DNA of 64,000 bases from Posidonia oceanica (Eukaryota > Streptophyta > Magnoliopsida > Alismatales > Posidoniaceae). The position numbers and the translations under genes were made by a program. The stretch is from positions 12,093,001 to 12,157,000 of the forward strand of contig JAZBRS010000013.1 of assembly GCA_037176725.1 (NCBI GenBank), given 5' to 3'. Numbering within the stretch: the first letter of the stretch is position 1; every line of letters begins with the position of its first letter. Positions 21,778 to 31,000 of this stretch are shown in pieces. The notes below the pieces were generated by a model. It was not told where the DNA came from and did not search any database. It saw nothing but the letters and a program-made list of their open reading frames with translations.

Positions 21778-23265
21778 TCAAAAGCGGCCCCGTTGCGGAT
21801 GCCCTTCTCCCACCTGCACTTGCATTTTCGCCTTCTTGCTTCAATTCTACTTCAAATCATCATCATCACCCTTTCAACTCTTGCATTCCTTCTTTTCAAA
21901 TCATCATCATCATCCTCTCAAACATCGCATCTTCTGCCCGATGATGACAACCGGAAGTGCTTGCCTGCTCTGGAAAGAGTCACCCTGCCTCACCTGGCAC
22001 TACTTAGATGTCTTAGCAAGTGAGGGAGCCACCACCAATAAGGACAGGCGAATCGCCTAATCTCGCAAGGACATACACCTCTGAGGGAGAAAAAATGTTA
22101 GGTTGTGAGCTTGAAAAAAAAAAGTGAGAATAGACATCTAGGTTTGGGCACCTCCAAGGAACAGAAGACGAAGACAGAAGCCGGCCCTAGAGATAGGGGT
22201 GTGCAGTCTAACCCTGCTCCTTCTACCCATCACATAGCAGACCCAAAACCTAAATCCATTACAATTCAAGCACCCTTCTCTTGCCACCAGAATGGGGATA
22301 GCAAAAGCCTGAAAAAAGAGAAGAAAAAAGGATCAAGCAAAAAAAAAAAAGGAAAAAAAAAGGGATAGAACAAAAACAAAAAAGAAAAAAGGAGAAAAGC
22401 AAGCAAAACAAAAAAAAAAGAAAAGAAGAAGAAGAAAAGGGCAAAGGCAGCCCAAAAAAAAAAAAAAAAAAAAACACAGGCACCGTTATCCCCCATACTT
22501 TACTAGAGATCCCCAGCATGCCAAGCCTGAAAAAGGGGTCTACCACATCCTCCCAAGAGCAAACACATACCTTCTCCTAGTTAGGGGCAGAGAAAGACTG
22601 CATACCTATGAGGGAGAAACCTTTCAAAAAAAAGAGAGAGCTAAAAGAATAGGTGTAGGTCCTGAGAGTGCAGCCAGTAGCCTGTCCTCACCATATCACC
22701 ACCTATAATGCCAACAACCTGTTCCGAAGCGCCACCAATAAGCCGAGAGTCTGAGTAGGGCCCAGTGAGTCAAGGACCACTCCCTTCCTCTACAGCAGGC
22801 ACCAAAGCACTCCGTACGCTGAGGGCACTCAAGCATCCACCCAAGCATACTCATCCATCTAAGCGTACTACTCATCTTCATAAGCATATCACTAGCATCT
22901 TGCATTCATGCATCTTCTTTCTTTCCTTTCCCCTTCTGCCAATCTTCCGCTCTGCAACGCGCTTTGGCCCTGAGGCAGTACTCCTCCCCAGCAGAGGCAC
23001 ATCGACGACACTCAAGCTGCGCCGGTCCAGATCACCTGCCGGCCCTCGCCCCCGCATTCGCCGAACTGCTGCCAATTCCCTTTGTTTATTTGTGCTTAAT
23101 TGCTATGTTCTGTTATCAACTGCTGAATGCATATGGAACTACAGTTTCAGTCTCAGCTTCTGCTTGTTGTCAAAGATTATATACATGCGAGATTTGACTA
23201 TTTATTGATAGCAGGTACTTTCAAGTTTCTGCAGCTATCTGTCTGTCCCTCTGCAAATCAGCGTA
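21778..23265 (+). other. Pol to extra-ORF spacer of element 1
   Basis: There is no gene here. It contains an A-rich tract (about 22085-22480, including a 20-A run), mirrored by a T-rich tract in element B (47590-47740). Two short blocks are conserved with B on the opposite strand. One lies at 21985-22060 (ACTTAGATGTCTTAGCAAG, then GAGGGAGCCACC), matching 48010-48080. The other lies at about 22725-22795 (GCGCCACCAATAAG, CAGTGAGTCAAGGACC), matching about 47285-47335. A candidate splice acceptor (CTGTCCCTCTGCAAATCAG, ending 23261) lies four bases before the next ATG. Confidence 0.6.
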
Positions 23266-24468
23266 ATGGGCTTTCCTACTCTGCTGACTCCCGCACATTG
23301 CTCGGAAACCCTGCGAGAATGGATCGGCAAGCTCACTCAGATAGACTGTGAAAAGTTGCGCCTATGGGGCATACCAACCAAGCTGCTAAAGGTTGCTGAT
23401 GTGGAGGTCAGCCGTCACCTTCTGTGTGCCGCCGCAAGATTCTGGAAGCCGGCGCATCATGTCTTCCGCTTCAACAAAACTGAGCTGACACCTACACTGG
23501 AAGAGGTGCGTCGGATATGCGGCTTTTCAAAGATCTTGGGGCTGCCTGTTTTCATGAGGCGCGACGGATATCTCCGGGTCCTGAACCAACTGACTGGTCT
23601 CTCCACTCAAGCCTGCCAACAGCACCTGATCTGCACCAGTGGACCAGAGCCTATGCTTCGCCTTGCACACTTTGATGATATCTTGAACAAGCGTGCTGAC
23701 CTCGGAGATGAGCTGTGGCTCCGAGGGTTCGTCATCCGCTTTCTGGGCGAACTAATCTTTACTCATGGCCGACTGACAGTGGCCATCGAAGTCGCAGAAA
23801 TTGCACTAGCTGTGGTGACCCAGCACATAGATCTGGCGCCAGTCGTCTTGGCAGAGACTTATCGCGGGCTGGACCGCATTTCTCATCGCTGCCGCCACTT
23901 CCACGGTTGCGGAGCACTCATACAAGTTTGGCTGACCGCGCACTTAGAGATGAACTTCCTGCGCCCTCAAGTGCACGCCTTCGAAGCCTACTGCAGTAGT
24001 GCCCGTACCAGAGCAGAAAAGAGCGTCAAAGACAAGTACGAGAGGCTGTCAGCACTGACTGACGGCGTTGTGATCTGGCGCATCGTTCCCTCTACAGCAG
24101 AGCCATTCACAATCTTCTTTAGCGCGCGTGACACGCGGCTGATCATTCTTCCAGGCTTCACAGCAGGCGTAGAGTACCATCCAATCAGGGTCATGCGCCA
24201 GTTCGGCTTCCAGCAGGGCGCCTTCATTGACAGTACAGCGCCCGAGCTTCTACAGACTTATCCTCTCAGCACCACTGCCCTGACCAAGAAGCTCGCTAGT
24301 CTGATGCAGCACGGGGTCCAATCTACAGACGTTGCCGCTGTGAGAGGTACTGGATGCACTCCTGATTATGAAGCTGAAGTCCGGCAGCTCTGGCCAATTA
24401 CTGAAATTCCGCCAGGCGGCCCCCTATTCCCCGACTCCAGGCAGCCGAAGAAGGCCCGGGTTGACTAG
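23266..24468 (+). CDS. Extra ORF (400 aa) between integrase and 3' LTR, plant-mobile-domain-like
   Basis: This sense-strand ORF in the position of a retroviral env is outside the gag-pol set. Its function is unknown. The middle of the protein (HHVFRFNKTELTPTLEEV, later LAPVVLAETYRGLD) recalls the plant mobile domain and related plant proteins of the DUF7745 kind; that is recognition from memory, not a search. There is no signal peptide or obvious membrane segment, so it does not look like an envelope protein. Extra ORFs up- or downstream of gag-pol are known in Tat and Athila elements. Element B has a counterpart of exactly the same length (1203 bp with stop), with stops but no net length change. 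It would need a spliced or otherwise subgenomic message; an acceptor-like site lies just upstream. Intact here: no internal stop. Confidence 0.85.
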   Translation: MGFPTLLTPAHCSETLREWIGKLTQIDCEKLRLWGIPTKLLKVADVEVSRHLLCAAARFWKPAHHVFRFNKTELTPTLEEVRRICGFSKILGLPVFMRRDGYLRVLNQLTGLSTQACQQHLICTSGPEPMLRLAHFDDILNKRADLGDELWLRGFVIRFLGELIFTHGRLTVAIEVAEIALAVVTQHIDLAPVVLAETYRGLDRISHRCRHFHGCGALIQVWLTAHLEMNFLRPQVHAFEAYCSSARTRAEKSVKDKYERLSALTDGVVIWRIVPSTAEPFTIFFSARDTRLIILPGFTAGVEYHPIRVMRQFGFQQGAFIDSTAPELLQTYPLSTTALTKKLASLMQHGVQSTDVAAVRGTGCTPDYEAEVRQLWPITEIPPGGPLFPDSRQPKKARVD

Positions 24469-24774
24469 GCCCTTGTGCGACCATCATGTGGTCTTCTTTC
24501 AAATTGTGCTGTACATTTCTGGCCTGCCGCAGGCATTGTACTTATCAAGATCATATCAATGAAAACTGTTTCTACTTTCTGCTTGCACATCAAGACTCTT
24601 TGCTGCATTGCATATCATCATCATCATTATCTTGGGCCCTCTAATCAGACTTGCAGACATCCCAACGCGGCGAAGTCCTCAGCACCCAATCCGGAGCCCA
24701 GAGCATCTGCAGGCCCGCGACACAAAGCTCCGCCGTCTGGCATCCCCAGCTGGTCATCCCCGGCTGGATCATTA

Positions 24775-25500
24775 TCTCTGCGGGCTGGCACCCCAAACTG
24801 CCCGGCGAAAGGTCCGTCAACCTGTCATCCTCCTCAGCTGTTCATCCTCAGCTGAGTCCCTTGCGGGCTGGCACCCCAAACTGCCCGGTGATGGGTTCGT
24901 TAACCTATCATCCATCCACTCACTTATCTATCTTTGCATCCTGATGCCAGGGGCGCATCGACCATCCCCTGGTATCATCCTGATACCAGGGGCATCTTTC
25001 GACCGCCCTGTGGTATCATCCCCAGCTGATCATCCCCGGCTGAGTTCTCTGCAGGCTAGCACCCCAAACTGCTCGGCGAAAGGTCCGTCAACCTGACACT
25101 TTTCTCGGCTGGTCACCCCAACTGAGTCCCCAGCTGGATCGCCCTCAGCTGAATCCCTTGTGGGCTGGCACCCCAAACTGCTCGGCGAAAGGTCCGTCAA
25201 CCTGACACTTTTCTCGGCTGGTCACCCCAGCTGAGTCCCCAGCTGATCGCCCTCAGCTGAATCCCTTGCGGGCTGGCACCCCAAACTGCTCGGCGAAAGG
25301 TCCGTCAACCTGACACTTTTCTCGGCTGGTCACCCCAGCTGATCGCCCTCAGCTGAATCCCTTGCGGGCTAGCACCCCAAACTGCCCGGCGAAAGGTCCG
25401 TCAACCTGACACTCTTCTCGGCTGGTCACCCCAGCTGAGTCCCCAGCTGATCGCCCTCAGCTGAATCCCTTGCGGGCTGGTACCTCAAACTACTCGTCTG
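24775..25500 (+). repeat. 108-bp tandem repeat zone (CCCCAAAC and TCCGTCAA loop hairpins)
   Basis: Units beginning GCCCTCAGCTGAATCCCTTG start at 25141, 25249, 25345 and 25453 (spacing 108, 96, 108); the short unit lacks 12 bp. Each contains GGCA-CCCCAAAC-TGCC (or G-T paired variants) and AGG-TCCGTCAA-CCT. Less regular copies extend left to about 24775. The last copy changes GGCA/TGCC to GGTA/TACT. Confidence 0.85.
24966..24992 (+). repeat. Perfect 11-bp-stem hairpin, CCCCTGGTATC type
   Basis: CCCCTGGTATC (24966-24976), a five-base loop, then GATACCAGGGG (24982-24992). The sister at 25561-25585 has CCCTGGTGTC/GACACCAGGG, and a distant one at 25629-25653 has CCCATGACG/CGTCATGGG. The same hairpin type occurs in elements B, C and D. 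Confidence 0.85.
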
Positions 25501-25659
25501 ACAAGCACGACACTCTTGTCATCACTCTCTGCTTTCGATACCAAGGACGCGCTGGCCAACCCCTGGTGTCATCCCGACACCAGGGGCATCTTTTGATCGC
25601 CCCTTGGTATCATTCCTTCCCCCTTTCCCCCATGACGTTCCTGGCGTCATGGGATGATT

Positions 25660-25835
25660 TCTTCTCATCATTCCCTTACCCCTTCTTTGCCGGCCGATAA
25701 GTCCGATATCTTATCATTCTCATCATTCCCTTACCCCTTCTTTGCCAGCCGATAAGTCCGATATCTTATCATTCTCATCATTCCCTCATCCCTTCTTTGC
25801 CGGCCGATAAGACCGATATCTTATCAATCAACACT
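25660..25835 (+). repeat. Short tandem repeats with GATAAG/CTTATC hairpin
   Basis: Three copies of a unit of about 60 bp contain CCGATAAG(T/A)CCGATATCTTATC and TTCTCATCATTCCCT. GATAAG and CTTATC pair around an eight-base loop. Single copies recur inside the next array at about 26155 and 26355. Confidence 0.75.
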
Positions 25836-26395
25836 TCTCATCATGATCTCATCCCCCTCTTTAGATTAACTTCTCATCATGATCTCATCCCCCTCTTTAG
25901 CTTAATTTCTCATCATGATCTCATCCCCCTCTTTAGCTTAGTCTCTTATCATGATCTCATCCCCCTCTTTAGCTTAATTTCTCATCATGATCTCATCCCC
26001 CTCTTTAGTTTAATTTCTCATCATGATCTCATCCCCCTCTTTAGATTAACTTCTCATCATGATCTCATCCCCCTCTTTAGATTAGTTTCTCATCATGATC
26101 TCATCCCCCTCTTTAGATTAGCTTCTCATCATTACCTCATCCCCTCTTTGCCGACCGATAAGTCCGATATCTTATCATTCTCATCATAATCTCATCCCCC
26201 TCTTTAGCTTAATTTCTCATCATGATCTCATCCCCCTCTTTAGATTAGTTTCTCATCATGACCTCATCCCCCTCTTTAGATTAATTTCTCATCATGATCT
26301 CATCCCCCTCTTTAGATTAGCTTCTCATCATTACCTCATCCCCTCTTTGCCGACCGATAAGTCCGATATCTTATCATTCTCATCATGATCTTGCC
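25831..26395 (+). repeat. 36-bp tandem array
   Basis: About 13 copies of a 36-bp unit (TTCTCATCATGATCTCATCC, then CCCTCTTTAG and a TTA-containing end) run here, interrupted twice by the GATAAG hairpin module. Unlike the neighbouring arrays the unit itself has little dyad symmetry. It reads as an open frame because 36 is divisible by three. Confidence 0.85.
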
Positions 26396-26399
26396 CCCT

Positions 26400-27432
26400 C
26401 TTATCAATCTATCAATCACTCGTGCTAGGCTGATATCCGAAACTATCAATCTATCAATCACTCGTGCTAGGCTGATATCCGAAACTATCTCAGGCTGATA
26501 ATCCTAAACTATCTTCTGGTCGATCCATGGTCGGCCCGCAGTTGTGTTATACGGCTGACATCCAGTAACTGTCCCTCGTAATTGCACTTTTCCAGTTGAT
26601 AGGTCTGTAAACTATCCGCCGGTTGACAGGACCGTAAACTGTCGTTAGGCTGATACTCCTAAACTATCGCGTGCAATTACATTATACGGCTGACATCCAG
26701 TAACTGTCCCTTGCAATTGCGGTTTCCAGTTGATAGGTCTGTAAACTATCCTCCAGTTGATAGGTCTGTAAACTATCCACCGGTTGACAGGACCGTAAAC
26801 TGTCGTTAGGCTGATACTCCTAAACTATCACCAGCAATTGCATTATACGGCTGATATCCAGTAACTATCCCTCATCATTGCGCGTTTCCAGTTGATAGGT
26901 CTGTAAACTATCCGCCGGTTGACAGGACCGTAAACTGTCGCTCCAGTTGATAGGTCTGTAAACTATCCACCAGTTGGTAGGACTGTAAACTACCACGCGC
27001 AATCATGTTATACGGCTGACATCCAGTAACTGTCCCTCGCAATGCCGTTTCCAGTTGATAGGACTGTAAACTATCCTCCAGTTGATAGGTCTGTAAACTA
27101 TCCACCGGTTGACAGGACCGTAAACTGTCGTTCCAGATGATAGACTGTAAACTATCCGGCATTGCGTTATACGGCTGATATCCAGTAACTATCACTCATG
27201 GTTTGTGGCTTCCAGTTGATAGGTCTGTAAACTATCCTCCAGTTGATAGGTCTGTAAACTATCCACCGGTTGACAGGACCGTAAACTGTCGTTAGGCTAA
27301 TACTCCTAAACTATCACCCACAACCATGTTATACGGCTGATATCCAGTAACTATCACTCACAACTGCTCCGGTTGACAGGACCGTAAACTGTCACTCCCG
27401 GTTGATAGGACCGTAAACTATCCGGACGATAA
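26400..27432 (+). repeat. Hairpin array with covarying stems
   Basis: More than 30 hairpins of about 20 bases are seen. Examples: GATAG-GTCTGTAAA-CTATC (26894-26912), GACAG-GACCGTAAA-CTGTC (26921-26939), GGTAG-GACTGTAAA-CTACC (26976-26994), and GATA-TCCAGTAAC-TATC-like forms. The loop is constant around CNGTAAA or CCTAAA, while both arms change together. Longer-range repeats of about 120-190 bp (with TTATACGGCTGA) group the hairpins. Confidence 0.85.
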
Positions 27433-27990
27433 GCCCGTCACCTTATCATTTTTTTCTCCTTTTCGGCGTGACCTTGTCCCAGGAAGATGGAGTCACGCAC
27501 CCCCTTTCCTGCGATAGGAGAGTTGGCCTCTCTCCCCTCGCGCCCCTTTCCCTTCTTTCCTGCTAGCTTGCTCCCCGGGCAGGGATCAGCTGCACCCTGT
27601 TTTCCTTCGCTTTGTCGTGCAAGTCTAGCCTCCCTGCCGGACATTCGCACCACATCGCGCCTTTTTATCATTTTCTTTGCATCATCTCAGCACTTTCTTA
27701 GCTAGCACTGCATATTACTTTAGCATCATCAGTATCACTTGCACAGCATCAGCATTTTCTTCTAGCTGCACTAACTTTTGTACTAACTCTTGCATTGCAC
27801 TCGCATCAGCATACATACACACAGCACAGCATCCATCTGCACTGGCATCTTGCATCGCGGCAACGGGCTACGATCTTCGGTGCATCCACCGAATAAGTAG
27901 CTCACGCCCATAGCAACCCGCTGCTCCCGCCGGTCAGATGGGGTGTCTTGTCAACCCTGAGCAGCGGCCGCGCTCCGCTGGCCCTCGCTC

Positions 27991-28003
27991 AGGGAGGGGC
28001 ATC
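27991..28003 (+). other. Polypurine tract of element 1
   Basis: AGGGAGGGGCATC lies immediately 5' of the 3' LTR (TG at 28004) and would prime plus-strand DNA synthesis. It lies in the 3' arm of the GAGC/GCTC inverted repeat formed by CCCTGAGC (27955-27962) and GCTCAGGG (27987-27994). Confidence 0.85.
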
Positions 28004-31000
28004 TGTTGACACCCCATCTTGGCAGGCTTGGACCCTTGGAGCCCTCCTGGTAATTGCTAGATCAAACCCCAACCAAACCCTAACCCTAATCCTCCTCTCT
28101 ACCCTTCAAAAACAGCCCTTTTTGACCTAAACCTTTACCCCCCTTCCCAACCTCAAAACCTAACCAAAATCCATAGGAGAACCCACCACTATCCACCCAA
28201 CAAGCCTACCCAAAAACCTAGGAATTTCCAAACCTGACCCATTCCCAAAAACCCTAGAAAACCTAGGTGAAACTACCCTTTTTCTACACCTTGAAACCCC
28301 TCCAAAACCTCCTTAGAATCGGACCAAAACTTCAGACCCAAGACTTCAGACCCTAGACTACCCACTCACCAATCCTTACCCCATTCCAAGACCCTTAAGA
28401 CCCTCTTTCACCCAAATTATCCTTTTCTCTCTCCGGGATTATCATTTTCTCTCTCCTCTCTCTCTCCTGATTATCATCTCTCTTTTCATCCCTTTCTTAT
28501 CCTTTTTCTGGTCTGGCTGTGGGCCCCCTCGGTGCTTCTATCTTTCCTCTATCTTATCCCTATTTTTACTTTATTTTTAACACTTTTCCTGAATTTTTAA
28601 AAATCGTTTTCCCCCAACCTATCTTTTTCCCTTTTATCTCCCTCCTTTTTCCATTTCTTTCCTCCTTCTCTTTTCCTTTGCTCCCTTTTGCAAAAATCCA
28701 CAAAAACCCATAAAAATCTGCAAAACCTCAAAACAGAAAACAAACAAATCAGAACCCTAAGAAAAACAATTAAAAAATGTTAAACAAGCAATTAACAACT
28801 TAAACTTAACTTAAGCAAGCTAAAAAGAAAACCAAGCATGCAAACTAAAAAATGCAAAACAAATCAAAAAGAAACACTGAAAAATCAAGGAAAAAGCTAA
28901 AATAAAATCAAAACCCACCAAAGGTAAAAACCCATCAGAAGAATTAAAAAGCAAACCCAAAAAGGAGATTTAAAAAAATCAAATACTAAAACAAGTAATT
29001 AAAGAAGGCAAAAGACTTAACCTAATAAACATAAGAAAAACAAGTTAAAAACTTAATTAAAAAAGAAAAGAAAACACATCTGAAAGACTTAAAAAACACC
29101 CTATCAAACCAGAAAAAACTAAATAAAAACTTCAAGAAAAATCAATAAACAAAAATCCAAACATAACTTGAAAAACTTAAGAGGAAAAAACCCTAAAAAG
29201 ACTAAAACTTAAGAACTTAAAACCAACCCTGATTAATACGAAATAAATCCTAAAAAATCCTAATCAGTATCCTAAATGCCCAACAAGGGAAACACAATTT
29301 TTAAAATAATTTAAAAAGGGTTTAACAAACATTTAATCAAGTGAAAACCAATTAAAAGCAAAACCAAAACCCTAAAACCCTAATCAAGCCTAAAACAATC
29401 AACTCAAAATGACCATTAAAAATCTTAATTAAAATCCTAATCTACAGCACAATCCTTCTGGCATATTTATTTATTTTTAGTTTATTTTTACCTATTTTAT
29501 TTCCCCATTCTACCCCCTCTTTCTTTCTTATTTCCCTTCTTTCTTTCTTACTTTTCCTTACTGGGCTCAATCCAGCCCGTTTCCTTTTTTCTTTTATTTC
29601 TCCTCCTTTTTCCTTCGGCCCGCAGCAGTCCGGCCGCCATCTCCACCCTTCTTCTTCCTCAGCCTTCCTCTGTGTTTTTTTTCTTTCCACCGATTCTCCC
29701 GCGAGCTCGCTGCAATAGCCTTCCCTCCATCCATTCAAATTCAAGCCTCCATCTTATCGTCTACAGCAGCTCGCCGCCTCTCCCTCGTCTCAGCGGTTTT
29801 TCCGGAGTCGGCTGACACCAGTCTTCTCTGCTGCAGTGGCCGCCGGTGGATTTCAAAAATTTCCAGCGCGCCAGCAGCCGGCCTCCTCCGAATAAAAGCC
29901 TCCCGTCCATTCCTTCAACTCCATCAGAAAAAAACCATCAGTGAACAAGCAAGCAACGAGAGACCACCAGCAAACCAGAGAGTGGAGAGCAAACCGGAGA
30001 GCAATTCCACCTTCTTCCCACCTGTGCGACCTTCCTTCTCCTCTGCATTTCTTTCAATTCCAGAGAAAAGAGAGAGGAGAAGAGAGTGTTTGTGAGTCTT
30101 CGACATCCCGGAGAGAAGCCCTCATCAGAGCCCAATCCCCCCAGCAGAACCTCCTCCATTTTCTTCCTCTGAATTCAGCAAAACTTCCTCTTTCTTTCCC
30201 AGCAAACCAGCCCCGTCCAAGCCTTCATCCTTCTCCCAATTCCTCCCCCAAAGTTCACCCAAAACCCAGCCATCTCCCAGCATCATTCCCCAGCCATTCC
30301 ACCACCTAAATCGCTCTGAAACACCACCTGAAGCCAACTGCAACCCGACCTAACTCCCTTTGTAATTCCCTCCACTCCAGTCCACCATTGCCTCCCAAAA
30401 TCCACCCAGATAATCCCCAAGCCATCTCCTTTCCAAAGCCTCCGGCCTCGAACCCAACCGCTCACCACAGACCAAGAATTCCACTACAAACACCTGGACC
30501 ATCTTCAACCCGAAAAACCGACCCAGCTCCAATTCCACTCCGCGCTCTCCAGAAACCCTCTCCGAGCATCCAACCTCACTCGCCGAACTTCCAGCAACCT
30601 CCCGGAGGGCTCCATCCAAGCCGACGAGCAGCAGACACCTCCCCCGACCTCCGGCAGCATCCTCTGAACCCAAAAGAGCCGAAACCTCACCTGGGTTGTA
30701 GAGCTTCATTCCGGTCGATCAGGAAGCACCGGAGGGACGTTCTGAAGCGATTCCAACCTTCGCGAGCAGCCAACGACGCCCGCAGCGACCAGACGGCCTC
30801 CACCGGCGACCTCTGGAACCACTGACGTCGGGGGAACGACTCAGGCGCGGAAAAAGGTAACCATTGCTTCCCTTAGCTTCCTCTTCTTCTTCTCTTGCTT
30901 CCCCAACCTTTAGAATAGGTTTTCCAGTCCTCCTGCTCCGTCCTCGACTCGCCGGACAGTTCTCCTTCTCCGGCGCCGGCTGCTCTTCCTCCGGACACTC

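Larger units (their letters stand above)
24469..28003 (+). other. Non-coding 3' region of element 1, made of hairpin-rich repeats
   Basis: About 3.5 kb has no credible gene; the long open frames in it are by-products of tandem repeats. It runs through four repeat zones (listed separately), a low-complexity pyrimidine-rich stretch (27440-27900), and the polypurine tract. Most modules can fold into short hairpins with conserved loops and variable, complementary stems. Confidence 0.8.

Noticed and set aside
22105..22550. Lys-rich plus-strand frame and Phe-rich minus-strand frames
   Set aside because: Products of an A-rich tract; element B has the same tract with different length and no conserved frame.
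23266..24468. Extra ORF as a true envelope gene
   Set aside because: No signal peptide, transmembrane segment or fusion-like motif is visible; only its position is env-like.
24469..25100. Frames of 126-162 codons after the extra ORF
   Set aside because: They overlap the start of the hairpin-repeat zone, have no counterpart in element B, and contain repeat-derived peptide blocks.
26400..27432. CRISPR-like array (short palindromic repeats with spacers)
   Set aside because: Repeats are not identical, spacing is irregular, stems vary, and the context is a plant retrotransposon with no cas genes.
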